Positions 41,947 through 49,976 of a DNA stretch of 64,000 nucleotides are shown piece by piece. Below the pieces are notes generated by a model, which did not search any database, was not told the DNA's origin, and saw only the letters and a list, made by a program, of their open reading frames with translations. The position numbers and the translations under genes were made by a program. Source of the DNA: Gaiellaceae bacterium (GTDB lineage Bacteria; Actinomycetota; Thermoleophilia; Gaiellales; Gaiellaceae). The DNA lies in assembly GCA_021323315.1 (NCBI GenBank), contig JAJTCQ010000008.1, positions 30,160 to 94,159 on the forward strand, read 5' to 3'. Position 1 is the stretch's first letter; the number at the start of each line of letters is the position of its first letter.

Positions 41947-42260
41947 TGGCGAGCGCGCAGGAGGGTCAGGAGCTCTTCCTCGTCCGGGTCGAGCGCGGCG
42001 GCCCGTGGGACTGGTCGAAGGACATGCGCGAGCAGGAGCAATGGCCGGAGCACGCGCGGTTCATGAACTCCCTCGTCGACGACGGTCTCATCCTCCTGGG
42101 CGGCCCGGTCGAGGGTGAACGCGGTGCGTTCCACGTCGTGGACGCGGCCTCGGAGGACGCGCTGCGCGCACGATTCGCAGAGGATCCATGGGCCAGGAAC
42201 GGGATGCTGACGATCGCGAGCGTCGAGCGCTGGACCATCCTTCTCGCTCCCGAGGAGTGA
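41946..42260 (+). CDS. YCII-related protein
   Basis: 104 residues, ATG 41946 overlapping the preceding TGA by one base. It has the ferredoxin-like YCII layout: LFLVRVERGGPWDWSKDM, WPEHARFMNSLVDDGLILLGGPV, GAFHVVDAASEDALRARFAEDPWARNGML and an ending VERWTILL. The His and Asp residues of the family's putative active site are present (HARF, EDPW). YCII proteins are small oligomeric enzymes or regulators of unclear chemistry. Confidence 0.82.
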   Translation: MASAQEGQELFLVRVERGGPWDWSKDMREQEQWPEHARFMNSLVDDGLILLGGPVEGERGAFHVVDAASEDALRARFAEDPWARNGMLTIASVERWTILLAPEE

Positions 42261-42285
42261 GGACGCCCCCGGTAGCGTCCGGGCA

Positions 42286-42696
42286 GTGCAGTTCGACACG
42301 AAGCTCGCGGTCATCCTCCGCGACGACCTCGCCGTGTGGCAGAAGACGAACGTGACGGCCTTCCTCGTGAGCGGGATCGCCGCGACCGAGCCGGGAGTGG
42401 TGGGCGAGCCGTACCGAGACGGGTCCGGCAACGAGTATCTGCCGATGTTCGTCCAGCCGGTGCTCGTCTACGAGGCCGACGCACCAGCGCTACGGCGGGC
42501 GTACGAGCGGGCACTGAGCCGCGGCGTCCAGCCGGCCGTCTACACGCGCGAGCTCTTCGAGACGAACCACGACGAGGCGAATCGCGCAGCCGTCGCCACT
42601 GTGCCCGCCGACCAGCTCGACCTCGTCGGCCTCGCCTTCCGGGCGGACCGCAAGGTCGCGGACAAGATCGTCGACCGTCTGCGCTTCCACCCGTGA
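42286..42696 (+). CDS. DUF2000 family protein
   Basis: 136 residues from GTG 42286. FDTKLAVILRDDLAVWQKTNVTAFLVSGI, then GNEYLPMFVQPVLVY and ALRRAYERALSRGVQPAVYTRELFETNHDEANRAAVATV are typical of DUF2000, a peptidyl-tRNA-hydrolase-II-like fold. Biological role unknown. Its stop overlaps the dehydrogenase start by 4 bases. Confidence 0.85.
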   Translation: MQFDTKLAVILRDDLAVWQKTNVTAFLVSGIAATEPGVVGEPYRDGSGNEYLPMFVQPVLVYEADAPALRRAYERALSRGVQPAVYTRELFETNHDEANRAAVATVPADQLDLVGLAFRADRKVADKIVDRLRFHP

Positions 42697-43568
42697 CCGC
42701 CGCCACGCGGACCGTAGGAGTCGTCAGTCCGGGCGCGATGGGAAGCGCGGTCGGTGCCGTGCTCGCTCGTGGTGGAGCACGGGTCGTCGCGACGCTCGCG
42801 GGTCGAAGCGAGCGGACGCGCCGGCTCGCGGAGCGCGCCGGCATCGAGCTCCTGCCCGACCTCGAATCGGTCGTACGCGAGGCGAACGTCGTTCTCTCCA
42901 TCGCGCCGCCCGAAGCTGCCCGTGCGATCGCGGCCGACATCCGCAGCACGGCGGGCATGGCGGCGGCGCAGCCCCTCGTCGCCGACCTCAACGCCGTCGC
43001 CCCGGCGACCGCGCTGGCGATCGCAGACGAGCTGTCGCGCGCGGGGCTCGACCTCGTCGACGGGTCCATCTCCGGCTCGCCGCCGTGGAAGCCCGGGACG
43101 ACTCGCATCTACCTCTCCGGGGCGCGAGCACACGAGCTCGCCGACCTTCCGATGGAAGGCGTTCAGCGCATCGTGGTCGGCGACGAGGTCGGCACGGCTT
43201 CGGCCGTGAAGATGAGCACCGCAGCGGTCTACAAGGGCACGTCCGCGCTGCTTGCCCAGGCACTGGTCGCCGCGCAGGCCAATGGGGTCGTCGAGCACGT
43301 GCTCGACGACCTGCGGGCGGGGGCGCCCGAGCTCGTCGCAAATCTCGAGCGGAGGCTGACGAGCTCGGCGTCGAAGTCGGGTCGCTACGTCGGCGAGATG
43401 CGCGAGATCGCGACGACCCAGAAGGCTGCCGGCCTCACGCCGGCGCTCTTCGAGGCGATGGCTGAGGTGTTCGGGTCGCTGTCGGCGACCGAACTCGCGC
43501 GAGCGACGTTCCCCGAAGACCTCCCCGAGGGGCTACCGCTCGCGCAGGTGCTCGACCGGCTGCGCTAG
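42693..43568 (+). CDS. NAD(P)-binding 6-phosphogluconate-dehydrogenase-like protein (DUF1932 type)
   Basis: 291 residues from GTG 42693. Rossmann motif TVGVVSPGAMGSAVGAVLARGG, then VVREANVVLSIAPPEAARAIA and the substrate motif DLVDGSISGSPPWKPGTTRIYLSG. The C-terminal helical domain has ASAVKMSTAAVYKGTSALLAQAL (Lys in the catalytic helix) and LERRLTSSASKSGRYVGEM. The family oxidises beta-hydroxyacids or reduces imines with NAD(P)H. Substrate unknown. Convergent with mgsC; the stops overlap. Confidence 0.87.
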   Translation: MTAATRTVGVVSPGAMGSAVGAVLARGGARVVATLAGRSERTRRLAERAGIELLPDLESVVREANVVLSIAPPEAARAIAADIRSTAGMAAAQPLVADLNAVAPATALAIADELSRAGLDLVDGSISGSPPWKPGTTRIYLSGARAHELADLPMEGVQRIVVGDEVGTASAVKMSTAAVYKGTSALLAQALVAAQANGVVEHVLDDLRAGAPELVANLERRLTSSASKSGRYVGEMREIATTQKAAGLTPALFEAMAEVFGSLSATELARATFPEDLPEGLPLAQVLDRLR

Positions 43569-44893
43569 GAGGCGCTGCCCGGGATCCAGTTGGTCCCGGC
43601 GAGCGGGACCTTGGCCATGGCAGCGGCCTCGACCGTCAACGCGACGAGGTCCTCGGGCTCCAGGTTGTGGACATGCGACTTCCCGCACGCGCGCGCGAGC
43701 GTCTGCGTCTCGAGGGTGAGCACGCGCAGGTAGTTCGCGATGCGGCGGCCGCCGAGGATCGGGTCGAAGCGCGCCGCAAGCTCGTCGTCCTGCGTCGAGA
43801 TCCCGGTCGGATCGCGTCCGGCCTGCCAGTCGTCGTAGAACCCGGCGGCACTGCCGATCTCACGGTACGCCTCGTCGTGCTCGGGCGCGTTGTCGCCCAT
43901 CGCCACCAGCGCGGCCGTCCCGATCGACACGGCGTCCGCCCCGAGTGCGAGCGCTTTCGCGACATCTGCCCCGCTCCGGATCCCGCCCGAGACGATCAGT
44001 TGCACCTGCCGGTGCATGCCGAGCTCCTGCAGCGCCTCGACCGCGATCCTCGTCGCCGGAAGGGTCGGGATGCCGACGTGCTCGATGAAGACGTCCTGGG
44101 TGGCGGCCGTTCCACCCTGCATGCCGTCGACGACGATGACGTCCGCGCCCGCCTTGACGGCGAGCTGGACGTCGTAGTACGTCCGCGTAGCGCCAACCTT
44201 GACGAAGATGGGCTTCTCCCAGTCCGTGATCTCGCGGAGCTCGTGGATCTTGATCTCGAGGTCGTCGGGGCCTGTCCAGTCGGGGTGTCGCGACGCCGAC
44301 CGCTGGTCGATGCCCTTCGGTAGCGAGCGCATCTCGGCGACGCGGTCGGAGATCTTGTGGCCCAGGAGCATTCCGCCGCCTCCCGGCTTGGCACCCTGGC
44401 CGACCACGACCTCGATCGCGTCCGAGCGGCGCAGGTCGTCGGGGTTCATTCCGTAGCGGCTCGGAAGCAGCTGATAGACGAGCGTCTTGGAGTGCTCGCG
44501 CTCCTCGGGCGTCATGCCGCCGTCCCCCGTGGTCGTCGAGGTGCCCACCTCGGTCGCCCCGCGCCCGAGCGCCTCCTTCGCGGGCGCGGAGAGCGCGCCG
44601 AAGCTCATGCCGGCGATCGTCACCGGGATCTTCAGCTCGAGCGGCTTCCTGGCGAACCGTGAGCCGAGGACGACGTCGGTGGCGCACCGCTCTCGGTACC
44701 CCTCGAGGGGATAGCGCGAGATCGACGCGCCCAGGAAGAGGAGGTCGTCGAAGTGCGGGAGACGCCGCTTGGCGCCGAACCCGCGGATGTCGTAGATGCC
44801 CTCGGTCGCGGCCCGCTGGATCTCGGCGATGACCGTGCGGTCGAAGAGGTACGACTCGCGGAGATTCCAGGGGTGCCCGCCCTGCGTCGCCAT
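43565..44893 (-). CDS. mgsC: N-methylglutamate synthase FMN subunit-like (MgsC/GlxD), cassette 2
   Basis: 442 residues. Glutamate-synthase FMN domain motifs: VTIAGMSFGALSAPAKEALGRG, GGGGMLLGHKISDRVAEM, RSASRHPDWTGPDDLEIKI, VIVVDGMQGGTAATQDVF and LIVSGGIRSGADVAKALALG. Where glutamate synthase has Fe-S cysteines it reads AAGFYDDWQAGRDPTGISTQ, with no cysteine; I recall this cysteine-free form from GlxD/MgsC. It would transfer methylamine from gamma-glutamylmethylamide to 2-oxoglutarate, forming N-methylglutamate. Last gene of gmaS-mgsA-mgsB-mgsC on the minus strand. Confidence 0.85.
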   Translation of the reverse strand: MATQGGHPWNLRESYLFDRTVIAEIQRAATEGIYDIRGFGAKRRLPHFDDLLFLGASISRYPLEGYRERCATDVVLGSRFARKPLELKIPVTIAGMSFGALSAPAKEALGRGATEVGTSTTTGDGGMTPEEREHSKTLVYQLLPSRYGMNPDDLRRSDAIEVVVGQGAKPGGGGMLLGHKISDRVAEMRSLPKGIDQRSASRHPDWTGPDDLEIKIHELREITDWEKPIFVKVGATRTYYDVQLAVKAGADVIVVDGMQGGTAATQDVFIEHVGIPTLPATRIAVEALQELGMHRQVQLIVSGGIRSGADVAKALALGADAVSIGTAALVAMGDNAPEHDEAYREIGSAAGFYDDWQAGRDPTGISTQDDELAARFDPILGGRRIANYLRVLTLETQTLARACGKSHVHNLEPEDLVALTVEAAAMAKVPLAGTNWIPGSAS

Positions 44894-44919
44894 GTTCGTA
44901 GGGCGAGGCTTGCCTCGCC

Positions 44920-45636
44920 CTAGTACTCCGCAGCGTGGTCGACGTGGAAGTTGTACAGCTGCCGCGCGGAGCCGTATCGCCGGAACTCGCTCGGGTCGGC
45001 GTCGATCTCGGCCGCCTCGAGCAACGCGCGCACGTGCTCGACGTGCTCCTCGCGAAGCTCCTTCTCGATGCAGTCGGCCCCGAGGCTCGCGACCGAGCCG
45101 CGGACGTACAGCCGCGCCTCGTAGATCGAGTCGCCGAGCGCCTCACCGGCGTCGCCACAGACCACGAGACAGCCTGTCTGCGCCATGAACGCGCTCATGT
45201 GGCCGACCGACCCGCCGACGACGATGTCGATCCCCTTCATCGAGATGCCGCAGCGCGACGAGGCGTTTCCACGCACGACGAGGAGCCCGCCGCGCCCGGT
45301 GGCTCCCGCCGACTGACTCACGTTCCCGTCGACGACGACTTGCCCGGACATCATGTTCTCCGCGATCCCCGTGCTCGCGTTGCCGTGAACGCGTACCGCC
45401 GCGCGCTTGTTCATGCCCGCGCAGTAGTAGCCCACGTGCCCGTCGATCTCGACCTCCACGTCGGCGTCGAGCCCGCACGCCACGGCGTGCGCGCCGCTCG
45501 GGTTGACGACGCGGAAGCGCCGCGGCCCCGGCGCTCCGCTCGCGAGGTCGTGCAGGCGCTGGTTGAGCACGCGGACCGAGGTCGTCGAGAGGTCGACGAC
45601 CTCGACCGCGGCGTGCTCGCGCTCGGCAACGGTCAT
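44920..45636 (-). CDS. mgsB: N-methylglutamate synthase GXGXG subunit-like (MgsB/GlxC), cassette 2
   Basis: 238 residues from ATG 45636, overlapping the mgsA stop (ATGA). Beta-helix repeats with VGYYCAGMNKRAAVRVHGNAS, ENMMSGQVVVDGNVS, GIDIVVGGSVGHMSAFM and GDAGEALGDSIYEARLYVRG match the GltB C-terminal domain. Structural partner of MgsA and MgsC. Substantially the same architecture as 9272-10060 but with a different N-terminus and shorter C-terminus. Confidence 0.87.
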   Translation of the reverse strand: MTVAEREHAAVEVVDLSTTSVRVLNQRLHDLASGAPGPRRFRVVNPSGAHAVACGLDADVEVEIDGHVGYYCAGMNKRAAVRVHGNASTGIAENMMSGQVVVDGNVSQSAGATGRGGLLVVRGNASSRCGISMKGIDIVVGGSVGHMSAFMAQTGCLVVCGDAGEALGDSIYEARLYVRGSVASLGADCIEKELREEHVEHVRALLEAAEIDADPSEFRRYGSARQLYNFHVDHAAEY

Positions 45637-46541
45637 CCGACGAGCTCCTTCTCCCACGCATAGACGACCCCGGGCTCGGGCTCCCACGCGGCCGCGTCCG
45701 CCGCGCCGGGGAGCACTGCGATCGACCGCCACTCCGACGACATCGCGACCCAGTCGTCGGTCTCGGCGAGGACGGCCGGCTTGCACGCGATCGGATCGCG
45801 CAGCACGGCGAATCCGTCGGCCGTTCCGACCGCAAACGTGTAGAAGCCGTCGAGGTCCTCGAGACAGCCCTCGAGCGCTTGCTCGAGCGTGGCTCCCTCA
45901 CGGAGCCGCCACGCCAGGTAGCCCGCCGCGACCTCGGTGTCGTTCTCGGTCCGGAACTCGATGCCCGCGCGTCTGAGGTTCTCGCGGAGGCGATTGTGGT
46001 TCGAGAGCGAGCCGTTGTGGACGAGGCAGAGGTCGAAACCCGTCGAGAACGGATGAGAGCCTTCGGTCGTGACACGGCTCTCCGTCGCCATGCGCGTGTG
46101 GCCGAGTGCGTGCGTCCCGCGCATGTCCTCGAGCGCGAATCGTCGCGCGAAATCCTCCGGCAGGCCGGTCTCCTTGTAGATCTCGATCACGCGCCCGGCG
46201 CTCATGACGCGCAGTCCGGGGCGGTTCGCGCGAACCCATGACTCGGCCTCGTCCGCCGTCTCACCGACGACGAACACGGCGTGGCTGGCGCGGACGGAGG
46301 GGTCCGAGCACTCGCCGAACGCGTCTCGCAACGCATCTCTCACCTGCCCCCACGGCTCGCCCGGGTCGGCCGAGTACAGCGTCAGCTTGCTCGCATCGTT
46401 CCCCGCCGAGTCGCGATACACGGCGACACCGGCCGAATCGGGGCCGCGGCTCGACATCTGGACGAGCATCCCAGAGAGGTGGGCACCCAGGCGATGTTCG
46501 ATCTCGGGCGACTTCGCGAACAGGCCGACGATTCCACACAT
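45633..46541 (-). CDS. mgsA: N-methylglutamate synthase amidotransferase subunit-like (MgsA/GlxB), cassette 2
   Basis: 302 residues starting MCGIVGLFAKSPEIEHRLG with the Ntn nucleophile Cys2, then MSSRGPDSAGVAVY, ALGHTRMATESRVTTEGSHPF, LVHNGSLSNHNRL and TENDTEVAAGYLAW. It would cleave the gamma-glutamyl amide and pass the amine on. The gap of 72 bases to the upstream synthetase gene contains no obvious gene. Paralogue of 8349-9284. Confidence 0.88.
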   Translation of the reverse strand: MCGIVGLFAKSPEIEHRLGAHLSGMLVQMSSRGPDSAGVAVYRDSAGNDASKLTLYSADPGEPWGQVRDALRDAFGECSDPSVRASHAVFVVGETADEAESWVRANRPGLRVMSAGRVIEIYKETGLPEDFARRFALEDMRGTHALGHTRMATESRVTTEGSHPFSTGFDLCLVHNGSLSNHNRLRENLRRAGIEFRTENDTEVAAGYLAWRLREGATLEQALEGCLEDLDGFYTFAVGTADGFAVLRDPIACKPAVLAETDDWVAMSSEWRSIAVLPGAADAAAWEPEPGVVYAWEKELVG

Positions 46542-46613
46542 GTGGTCAGTATCTCCACATCGACGTGCCCTTTTTCACGTTATTTCGCCTAAGCGTATGG
46601 AGAAAAGCGACAC

Positions 46614-47993
46614 CTAGAACCGCGTCAGGTACTCCCGGATCTCCCAGGGCGTGACCTGCTCGTGGTACCGGAACCACTCGTCGCGCTTCACGCGCGCGAA
46701 GTAGTCGACATAGTCCTCGTCGCGGCCGCGTCCGAGCGCGGCGCGGAGCACGTCGTCGCCCTCGAGCTCGCCGATCGCCTCGAGCAGGTTCGCCGGGAGG
46801 GACTGCAGGCCGCGCGCCCGAAGATCCTGCTCGGGGACCGTGTAGAGGTTCTCGGAGTTCGGCTCGCCCGCGTCCAGCCCGCGCTCGATCCCGTCGAGCC
46901 CGGCGGCGAGCACGGCCGCCGCCGCGAGGTACGGATTGCAGGAGCCGTCGATCGTGCGATCCTCGATCCGTCCCGGCCCCGGGATCCGAAGCATCTGGGT
47001 GCGGTTGTTGTAGCCGTAGGAGATCCAGACCGGCGACCAGGTGGCGCCGCTCGACGTCGTCCCCAGCTTGAGGCGCTTGTACGAGTTCACCGTCGGCGCC
47101 GTGACGCCGCTGTACGCCCGAGCATGCGCGCGCAGGCCGCCGATGAACTTGTACGCGGTGTCCGAGAGCCCGAGCCCGCGCGGATCGGATTCGTCGAGGA
47201 AGAGGTTCGTGCCGCCGTCCCACAGCGACATGTGGAAGTGGCAGCCGTTCCCCGTCAGGTGCGAGAACGGCTTCGGCATGAAGGTCGCGATCATCCCGTG
47301 CTGCTCGGCGAGCGTATGGACCATGTAGCGGAAGAAGATGGCGCGATCGCAGGAGACGAGCGCGTCGTCGTAGGTGAGGTTCTGCTCGAACTGGCCGTTC
47401 GCGTCCTCGTGGTCGTTCGCGTAGTTGCCCCAACCGAGGCCGTTGCAGAATCGGGAGACGGTCGTCAGGAAGTCATAGCGCCTCGTGAGCCCGGCCATGT
47501 CGTAGCAGGGCTTCTCGAGCGTGTCGTACGCGTCCGCGATCTCGATCGAGCCGTCGTCACGCTGCCGCACCAGGAAGTACTCGAGCTCGAGCCCCATCCG
47601 GAATTCGAAGCCCTTCTCCTTGGCCCGCGCGAGGACGCGCCGGAGGATCGTGCGCGGGCAGTACGCCCACTCCTCTCCCTCCACCGTGACGTCGCAGGCG
47701 AACCGCGCCAGGTTCGGCTGCCAGGGCACCGGCGTGTAGCTGGCGAGATCGGGGATCGCCGCGATGTCCGGGTCGCTCGGCACCTGCCCGATCTCGCCGG
47801 CGGCGAACCCCGCGAAGCCCGCGCCGTCCTCGAGGAGCCCGTCGAACGCCTCGCGCGAGCCGACGGGCACGAGCTTCGCGCTCGGCCTCGCGTACATGTC
47901 GACGAACTGCGCGAACACGAACTCGACCCCACGCCCCTGCATGTCCTTCCAGATCGCATCCGCCGTTGGCACTGCCGTACCTCCCTCTGACAT
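46614..47993 (-). CDS. gmaS: Gamma-glutamylmethylamide synthetase-like (GmaS/GlnT), cassette 2
   Basis: 459 residues. Glutamine-synthetase fold: FVFAQFVDMYARPSAKLVP, MGLELEYFLVRQRDDGS, NQFEQ-type loop (NGQFEQNLTYDDAL), NGCHFHMSLWDGGTNLFLD and TVNSYKRLKLGTTSSGATW followed by NNRTQMLRIPGPGRIEDR. The SGATW and NNRT-PGPGR-E pattern is what I associate with GmaS/GlnT rather than housekeeping GlnA. ATP-dependent ligation of methylamine to glutamate is the inferred reaction; ammonia use is possible. First gene of the gmaS-mgsABC operon, 66 bases after a PucR-type regulator gene on the same strand. Confidence 0.85.
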   Translation of the reverse strand: MSEGGTAVPTADAIWKDMQGRGVEFVFAQFVDMYARPSAKLVPVGSREAFDGLLEDGAGFAGFAAGEIGQVPSDPDIAAIPDLASYTPVPWQPNLARFACDVTVEGEEWAYCPRTILRRVLARAKEKGFEFRMGLELEYFLVRQRDDGSIEIADAYDTLEKPCYDMAGLTRRYDFLTTVSRFCNGLGWGNYANDHEDANGQFEQNLTYDDALVSCDRAIFFRYMVHTLAEQHGMIATFMPKPFSHLTGNGCHFHMSLWDGGTNLFLDESDPRGLGLSDTAYKFIGGLRAHARAYSGVTAPTVNSYKRLKLGTTSSGATWSPVWISYGYNNRTQMLRIPGPGRIEDRTIDGSCNPYLAAAAVLAAGLDGIERGLDAGEPNSENLYTVPEQDLRARGLQSLPANLLEAIGELEGDDVLRAALGRGRDEDYVDYFARVKRDEWFRYHEQVTPWEIREYLTRF

Positions 47994-48041
47994 CGGGCCA
48001 ATAGCCCTACCAGCCCGTCACGGAGGAGTGAAGGTACGCAT

Positions 48042-48070
48042 CGCACACCTTCGACGGTGCTATGTGTGCG
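48042..48070. promoter_or_regulatory. Inverted repeat between the PucR regulator and gmaS
   Basis: CGCACAC (48042-48048) and GTGTGCG (48064-48070), 7-base arms, loop 15, overlapping the last codons of the regulator gene and 48 bases upstream of gmaS. An alternative inner pairing CACC/GGTG also forms. It may be a terminator for the regulator or a binding site in the gmaS promoter. Confidence 0.4.
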
Positions 48071-49715
48071 GTTTCGCCGCTCCGAGAGCCTGTTGCAGCT
48101 TCACCATCTTCACGGCGATCTCGATGGCGAGCCACTCGTCGCGCCGCAGGTCGAGCCCCGACAGCTCGCCGATGCGCCGCAGGCGCTGGCGGAGCGTGTT
48201 CGGGTGGACGTACAGCGCCTCCGACGTGGCGCTGATCGAGCCGTGCCGCCGGAGGAACTCCTCCAGCGTGGCGAGAAGCTGGGCACCGCGCTGCGCGTCG
48301 TAGTCGGCGAGCTTCGCAACCGCGTCGACGGTCGCGTCGCGGACGCCGCCGTCGACGGCGACACGCAGGAGGTACTTGTACGCGCCGAGGTCGTCGTAGG
48401 CCAGCACGCTCGGCGAGCCGGACAGGACGACCGTGCCGACGAGCGCCTGCTGCGCCTCCGCGAACCCGTCGGCGAACGCCGTCCCCCCCTGGCAGACGCT
48501 CGAGACGCCGACCGAGATGGGCTCCGCGAGCTCGGCGTGGGCGCGACGCAGTCGCTCGAGAAACGAGCCGCTCGAGGCCGTAGCGATGCGGACGAGCGCA
48601 CGCAGCGAGTCATCTCGGTGGTCGAAGAGAGACCCGGGCGCGGCCAGGCGGAGCGCCCGCACGAGCGTCTCGCTCCAGGGCTCGGCGACGACAACGACGT
48701 GCGGTTGGTCGAGATCGCAGCCGAGACGGGCAGCGCGTCCCTCGAGGTCTCCTCGCGAGCGACCGCCGGCCAGCTCCTCGAAGAAGTCCTTGATCAGGTT
48801 CTTCTCCGTGAGCTGCTCGATGACCTGCACCTTCTTGATGCCAACGGCGACCTGGCTCGCGATCGTGCGGCCGAGCTCGACACGAGTGCTCCCTTCCGCG
48901 ACGAGCAGGCCGATGAGCTCGCCCGTTGCCACGAGCGGGATCGCGAGCCGTGTGCTCCTCCCGCCGCGTGCGAGCTCGGGCCCGAGCTCGGCGAGCCCGA
49001 GCGTCGGACGCGCGTCTCCCGGCTCCGGGTCGCTCGCGGCGCGGTCGAGCTCCTCTCGCGCCGGGTCGAGGAGATAGATGTGGCACGCACGTGCGCCAAG
49101 GAGCGCCCGCGCGTCGGACGCGACCGTGTCGAGCAGCTCCTCCAGCCCCTCGGCCCGCGCGATCGCCTCGGCGAGTTCGGTCAGTCGCTCGAGCTCGGCG
49201 ACGCGCACGCGCGCTTCCTCGTAGAGCCGCGCGTTCTCGATCGCGCTGGCGACGAGCGAGGCGGAGGTGACGATGAAGTCGACCTCGTCGTCCGCGAACT
49301 CGCGCGGCGCCTCGGTGTGCGCCGTAATCGCGCCGATCGCCTGGCCGTCGCGGCCCACGATCGGGACCGCGAGCAGCGACTGGTAGCGCTCCTCCTCGAG
49401 CTCGGGCACGTATTTCACGCGCGGGTCTGCGAGCGCGTTGTCGCGGATGAACGCCGGCTCGCCGTGCTCGATCGCCCACCACGCGAGGCTCTCGCCGCGT
49501 CTGAACACAACCTCCCCGATCTGGTCCTCGTACGGCGACGAGGCGGCGCGCATGACGAGCTGGTCGTCTTCGACGAGGTAGACGAAGCAGCCGTGGACGC
49601 CGCTCGCATCGGACATCAGCCGGACGACCGCGGGCAACACCTCGGCGAGCTCGATCGACGACGCGACCGTGGAAACGATCTCCTGCAGGAACTTCTCGTT
49701 CGTTTGCAGGGACAT
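48060..49715 (-). CDS. PucR/CdaR-family regulator with two GAF domains
   Basis: 551 residues from ATG 49715; the longer frame upstream lacks support. The first GAF domain (about 10-170) has VLPAVVRLMSDASGVHGCFVYLV and YQSLLAVPIVGRDGQAIGAI. The second (about 185-330) has LLDTVASDARALLGARACHIYLL and LAIPLVATGELIGLLVAEGS. A PucR-type middle domain and a C-terminal helix-turn-helix (SATSEALYVHPNTLRQRLRRIGELSGLDL) follow. Such regulators activate nitrogen-compound catabolic genes. Immediate position upstream of gmaS-mgsABC on the same strand suggests it controls that operon. Confidence 0.9.
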   Translation of the reverse strand: MSLQTNEKFLQEIVSTVASSIELAEVLPAVVRLMSDASGVHGCFVYLVEDDQLVMRAASSPYEDQIGEVVFRRGESLAWWAIEHGEPAFIRDNALADPRVKYVPELEEERYQSLLAVPIVGRDGQAIGAITAHTEAPREFADDEVDFIVTSASLVASAIENARLYEEARVRVAELERLTELAEAIARAEGLEELLDTVASDARALLGARACHIYLLDPAREELDRAASDPEPGDARPTLGLAELGPELARGGRSTRLAIPLVATGELIGLLVAEGSTRVELGRTIASQVAVGIKKVQVIEQLTEKNLIKDFFEELAGGRSRGDLEGRAARLGCDLDQPHVVVVAEPWSETLVRALRLAAPGSLFDHRDDSLRALVRIATASSGSFLERLRRAHAELAEPISVGVSSVCQGGTAFADGFAEAQQALVGTVVLSGSPSVLAYDDLGAYKYLLRVAVDGGVRDATVDAVAKLADYDAQRGAQLLATLEEFLRRHGSISATSEALYVHPNTLRQRLRRIGELSGLDLRRDEWLAIEIAVKMVKLQQALGAAKPHT

Positions 49716-49976
49716 CGAGCGGATCGTATGCCGCTCGGGCGCGTTCAGTCCAGCGCCGATCTCGGCGGGATGCTTTCCGACGTCCGCGCGGCCCATGCCG
49801 ACGCGTCGCGGGCGGCCGGACGGCGGCGAACACGTGCTGGGTGTCCCGCCCGCACAGCCTTTGCGCAAACTCCACACGGTGACGAACACGCCGACCCACG
49901 GCGCCTTGGATCTGCACTGAGAACTTCCACGCTTTGACCAGGTAGAGGCCGCACCTGAAAGGACCTCGGACCCTCG

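Noticed and set aside
49716-49976. Possible gene in the 261-base gap between the PucR regulator start and the kynureninase-like gene stop
   Set aside because: Only Arg/Pro-rich frames that extend the regulator upstream; no start with a ribosome site. Taken as promoter region.
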